64,000 bases of DNA from CAZOEL01 sp964578835 (GTDB lineage Bacteria > Desulfobacterota > Syntrophobacteria > Syntrophobacterales > Syntrophobacteraceae). The stretch lies in the NCBI GenBank assembly GCA_964578835.1, contig CAZOEL010000017.1, positions 28,286-92,285 of the forward strand, written 5' to 3'. The notes beneath the pieces were generated by a model, which saw only the letters and a program-made list of their open reading frames with translations, was not told where the DNA came from and made no database searches. Below are positions 63,744 through 64,000 of the stretch, in pieces. Within the stretch, counting starts at the first letter, position 1. The number at the start of each line of letters is the position of its first letter. The position numbers were made by a program, and so were the translations under genes.

Positions 63744-64000
63744 ATGCCCAAACTCTCCAGCCTCTCCATCAAGGCGACGTTCAACCTGATTTCGGCCAGT
63801 ATGGTCGTGGCGATCGCCATGGTCGCCACCGCAGCGGGGTTCTATTTCCTCGCGGCGGAAAAGATGACGTTTGCCCTCCAGCAGAAATACGATTCCCGCC
63901 AGTTGGCGGAGGAATTCCGCAAGGGTTCCGATGACCTGACCAGCCTTGCTCGCACCTACGTGGTCACCGGCGACGCCCAGTACAAGCAGCAGTATGATGA
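63744..64000 (+). CDS. methyl-accepting chemotaxis protein, N-terminal part
   Basis: Runs off the right edge; 85 residues seen. A transmembrane helix (LISASMVVAIAMVATAAGF) after a short cytoplasmic start (MPKLSSLSIKATFN) leads into a periplasmic helix with SDDLTSLARTYVVTGD, a sequence typical of chemoreceptor ligand-binding helices. An in-frame ATG at 63723 is an alternative start. The missing parts would be the HAMP and signalling domains. Probably alphaproteobacterial. Confidence 0.78.
   Translation, partial: MPKLSSLSIKATFNLISASMVVAIAMVATAAGFYFLAAEKMTFALQQKYDSRQLAEEFRKGSDDLTSLARTYVVTGDAQYKQQYD

Overview
Most of the window (1 to about 62,961) looks like chromosome of a Gram-negative, probably anaerobic deltaproteobacterium (Desulfobacterota; a Syntrophobacterales-like lineage is my inference). 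The pointers are a Tol-Pal envelope system, LptF/LptG, two sigma-54 activators, a tungstate-type ABC transporter and a homocitrate/isopropylmalate-synthase-family enzyme of the kind proposed as Re-citrate synthase in anaerobes. After a 10-N gap at 62,962-62,971 the DNA is visibly G+C richer and carries alphaproteobacterial-type genes. The two parts meet inside a tRNA-Ala(GGC) gene that occurs on both sides, so the last kilobase is probably a scaffolding chimera.

Layout. 1-7,029 (minus): sirtuin, tolQ, tolR, tolA, tolB, an unlisted 42-codon ORF, pal and the start of cpoB, with a LysM lytic transglycosylase upstream. 7,066-13,654 (minus): ndk, rhomboid protease, UspA, threonine ammonia-lyase, a soluble PAS histidine kinase and a protein with an H-box-like helix but no kinase ATPase domain. 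14,121-21,760 (plus): promoter plus tupBC-like transporter without its binding protein, a SprA-related protein, and a 1,645-residue SNF2 ATPase behind a leader with promoter and intrinsic terminator. 21,777-29,951: alr (minus), DUF2065-queA-tgt (queuosine), a periplasmic parvulin, a DUF4301 protein and several small proteins. A foldback (MITE-like) element lies at 30,102-30,257. 30,350-38,417 (plus): xth, hisS, aspS, the Re-citrate-synthase-like enzyme fused to a Cache-like domain, rlpA, hisD.

38,451-46,993: cutA (minus), a coiled-coil/NYN nuclease-like protein, a cysteine-cluster protein, an NtrC-type activator, a near-consensus sigma-54 promoter, an AMIN-TPR exported protein and a second sigma-54 activator that lacks the phospho-acceptor aspartate. 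47,018-52,614 (minus): nadC, valS, an acidic protein with a PopZ-like C-terminus, and a dGTPase-like HD hydrolase. 52,652-54,914: lptF and lptG. 54,992-56,980 (minus): two very small ORFs, a glycosyltransferase and a single-domain response regulator. 57,700-59,233: UspA and UDP-glucuronate 4-epimerase. 59,363-62,339 (minus): a large secreted papain-like protease with DUF11 and CARDB-like domains followed by a DUF333 lipoprotein.

Most of this is housekeeping (envelope integrity, tRNA charging and modification, NAD and histidine synthesis, LPS export). The least ordinary items are the PopZ-like protein beside valS, the sigma-54 module, the enzyme-Cache fusion, the small ORF inside the tol operon, and the chimeric end.
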